From the NCBI GenBank assembly GCA_001780385.1, contig MFGW01000155.1, forward strand, positions 1,271 to 8,359: a DNA stretch of 7,089 nucleotides, in the 5' to 3' direction. Of this stretch, positions 6,959-7,089 are shown in pieces. The stretch's first letter is position 1. Every line of letters starts with the position of its first letter. The position numbers and the translations under genes are program-made. The notes beneath the pieces were generated by a model, which saw only the letters and a program-made list of their open reading frames with translations, was not told the origin of the DNA and did not search any database. This DNA comes from Candidatus Fischerbacteria bacterium RBG_13_37_8 (lineage in GTDB: Bacteria > Acidobacteriota > HRBIN11 > MFGW01).

Positions 6959-7089
6959 CATTTAATCTTGCTAAGTACAGAATAGCGTGGCGCAAATGTT
7001 ACTTTCTTGGGTTTCTCTGGAAGCTCTATGCTTTGCGTCGTCTCGGGCGCCTTCACATATAAAAATATTGTGGCGACTTTCCCGGATTG
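6958..7089 (-). CDS. C-terminal fragment of an unidentified protein, partial
   Basis: The minus-strand frame is open from the window edge to a TGA at 6960-6958, giving 43 residues. The N-terminal part, VATIFLYVKAPE, looks like a beta strand with an aliphatic core. It is followed by a charged, proline-containing linker (LPEKPKK) and a basic end, RYSVLSKIK. No family is recognised. An open stretch of this length is not rare by chance, so the call rests on its ordinary amino-acid composition, its running off the edge and the small hairpin at its stop. The true start is beyond the window. It lies outside the inverted-repeat cassette and has the same orientation as the protease. Confidence 0.42.
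   Translation of the reverse strand, partial: QSGKVATIFLYVKAPETTQSIELPEKPKKVTFAPRYSVLSKIK

Noticed and set aside
6927..6965. A 12-residue plus-strand frame (ATG at 6927) with GAGAGGGA upstream
   Set aside because: The spacing to a purine-rich site is good, but the peptide is tiny, no promoter is evident, and it overlaps the end of the right-edge minus-strand frame.
6752..6985. Overlapping plus-strand frames of 77 and 68 codons upstream of the protease
   Set aside because: They cross the protease promoter and IR-R in two different frames, and the translations look random.
1..7089. CRISPR array, tRNA, rRNA, integrase or transposase genes
   Set aside because: No regularly spaced direct repeats, tRNA-like cloverleaf ends, rRNA-like sequence or recombinase motifs were seen on either strand.

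Overview
The window comes from a bacterial chromosome or large replicon of moderate GC content. Genes use the standard code, and a consensus-like sigma-70 promoter and purine-rich ribosome binding sites are visible. The species cannot be fixed from sequence alone. A TIR/NB-ARC/TPR protein beside a large secreted, cysteine-rich, multi-domain metalloprotease suits an environmental bacterium with a complex genome; any phylum name would be a guess.

Layout: (1) Positions 1-2442, plus strand, hold most of a TIR - NB-ARC - TPR STAND protein whose 5' end lies outside the window. It is probably a TIR-type NLR-like immune protein. (2) Positions 2443-2821 are a convergent intergenic region without a convincing gene. 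It holds two sizeable hairpin-forming inverted repeats (2643-2674 and 2713-2772) and the left copy of a longer-range inverted repeat (2786-2815). (3) Positions 2822-6715, minus strand, hold a complete 1297-residue secreted thermolysin-like zinc metalloprotease. It has a propeptide, an HEXXH catalytic domain, four fibronectin-III-like modules and a jelly-roll (MAM-like) module. (4) Positions 6716-6957 hold its ribosome binding site, a strong promoter (TTGATT - 17 bp - TATAAT) and the right copy of the inverted repeat (6827-6856). (5) Positions 6958-7089 are probably the C-terminal end of another minus-strand gene running out of the window.

The most striking observation is that the two inverted-repeat copies bracket exactly one transcription unit. 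The left copy starts 6 nt after the protease stop codon and the right copy sits 9 nt upstream of its -35 box. This gives a roughly 4.07 kb promoter-gene cassette with no transposase inside, which looks like a non-autonomous mobile or invertible single-gene cassette. The TIR gene and the protease are convergent and separated by hairpins, so they are not an operon. No functional link between them is visible beyond adjacency.
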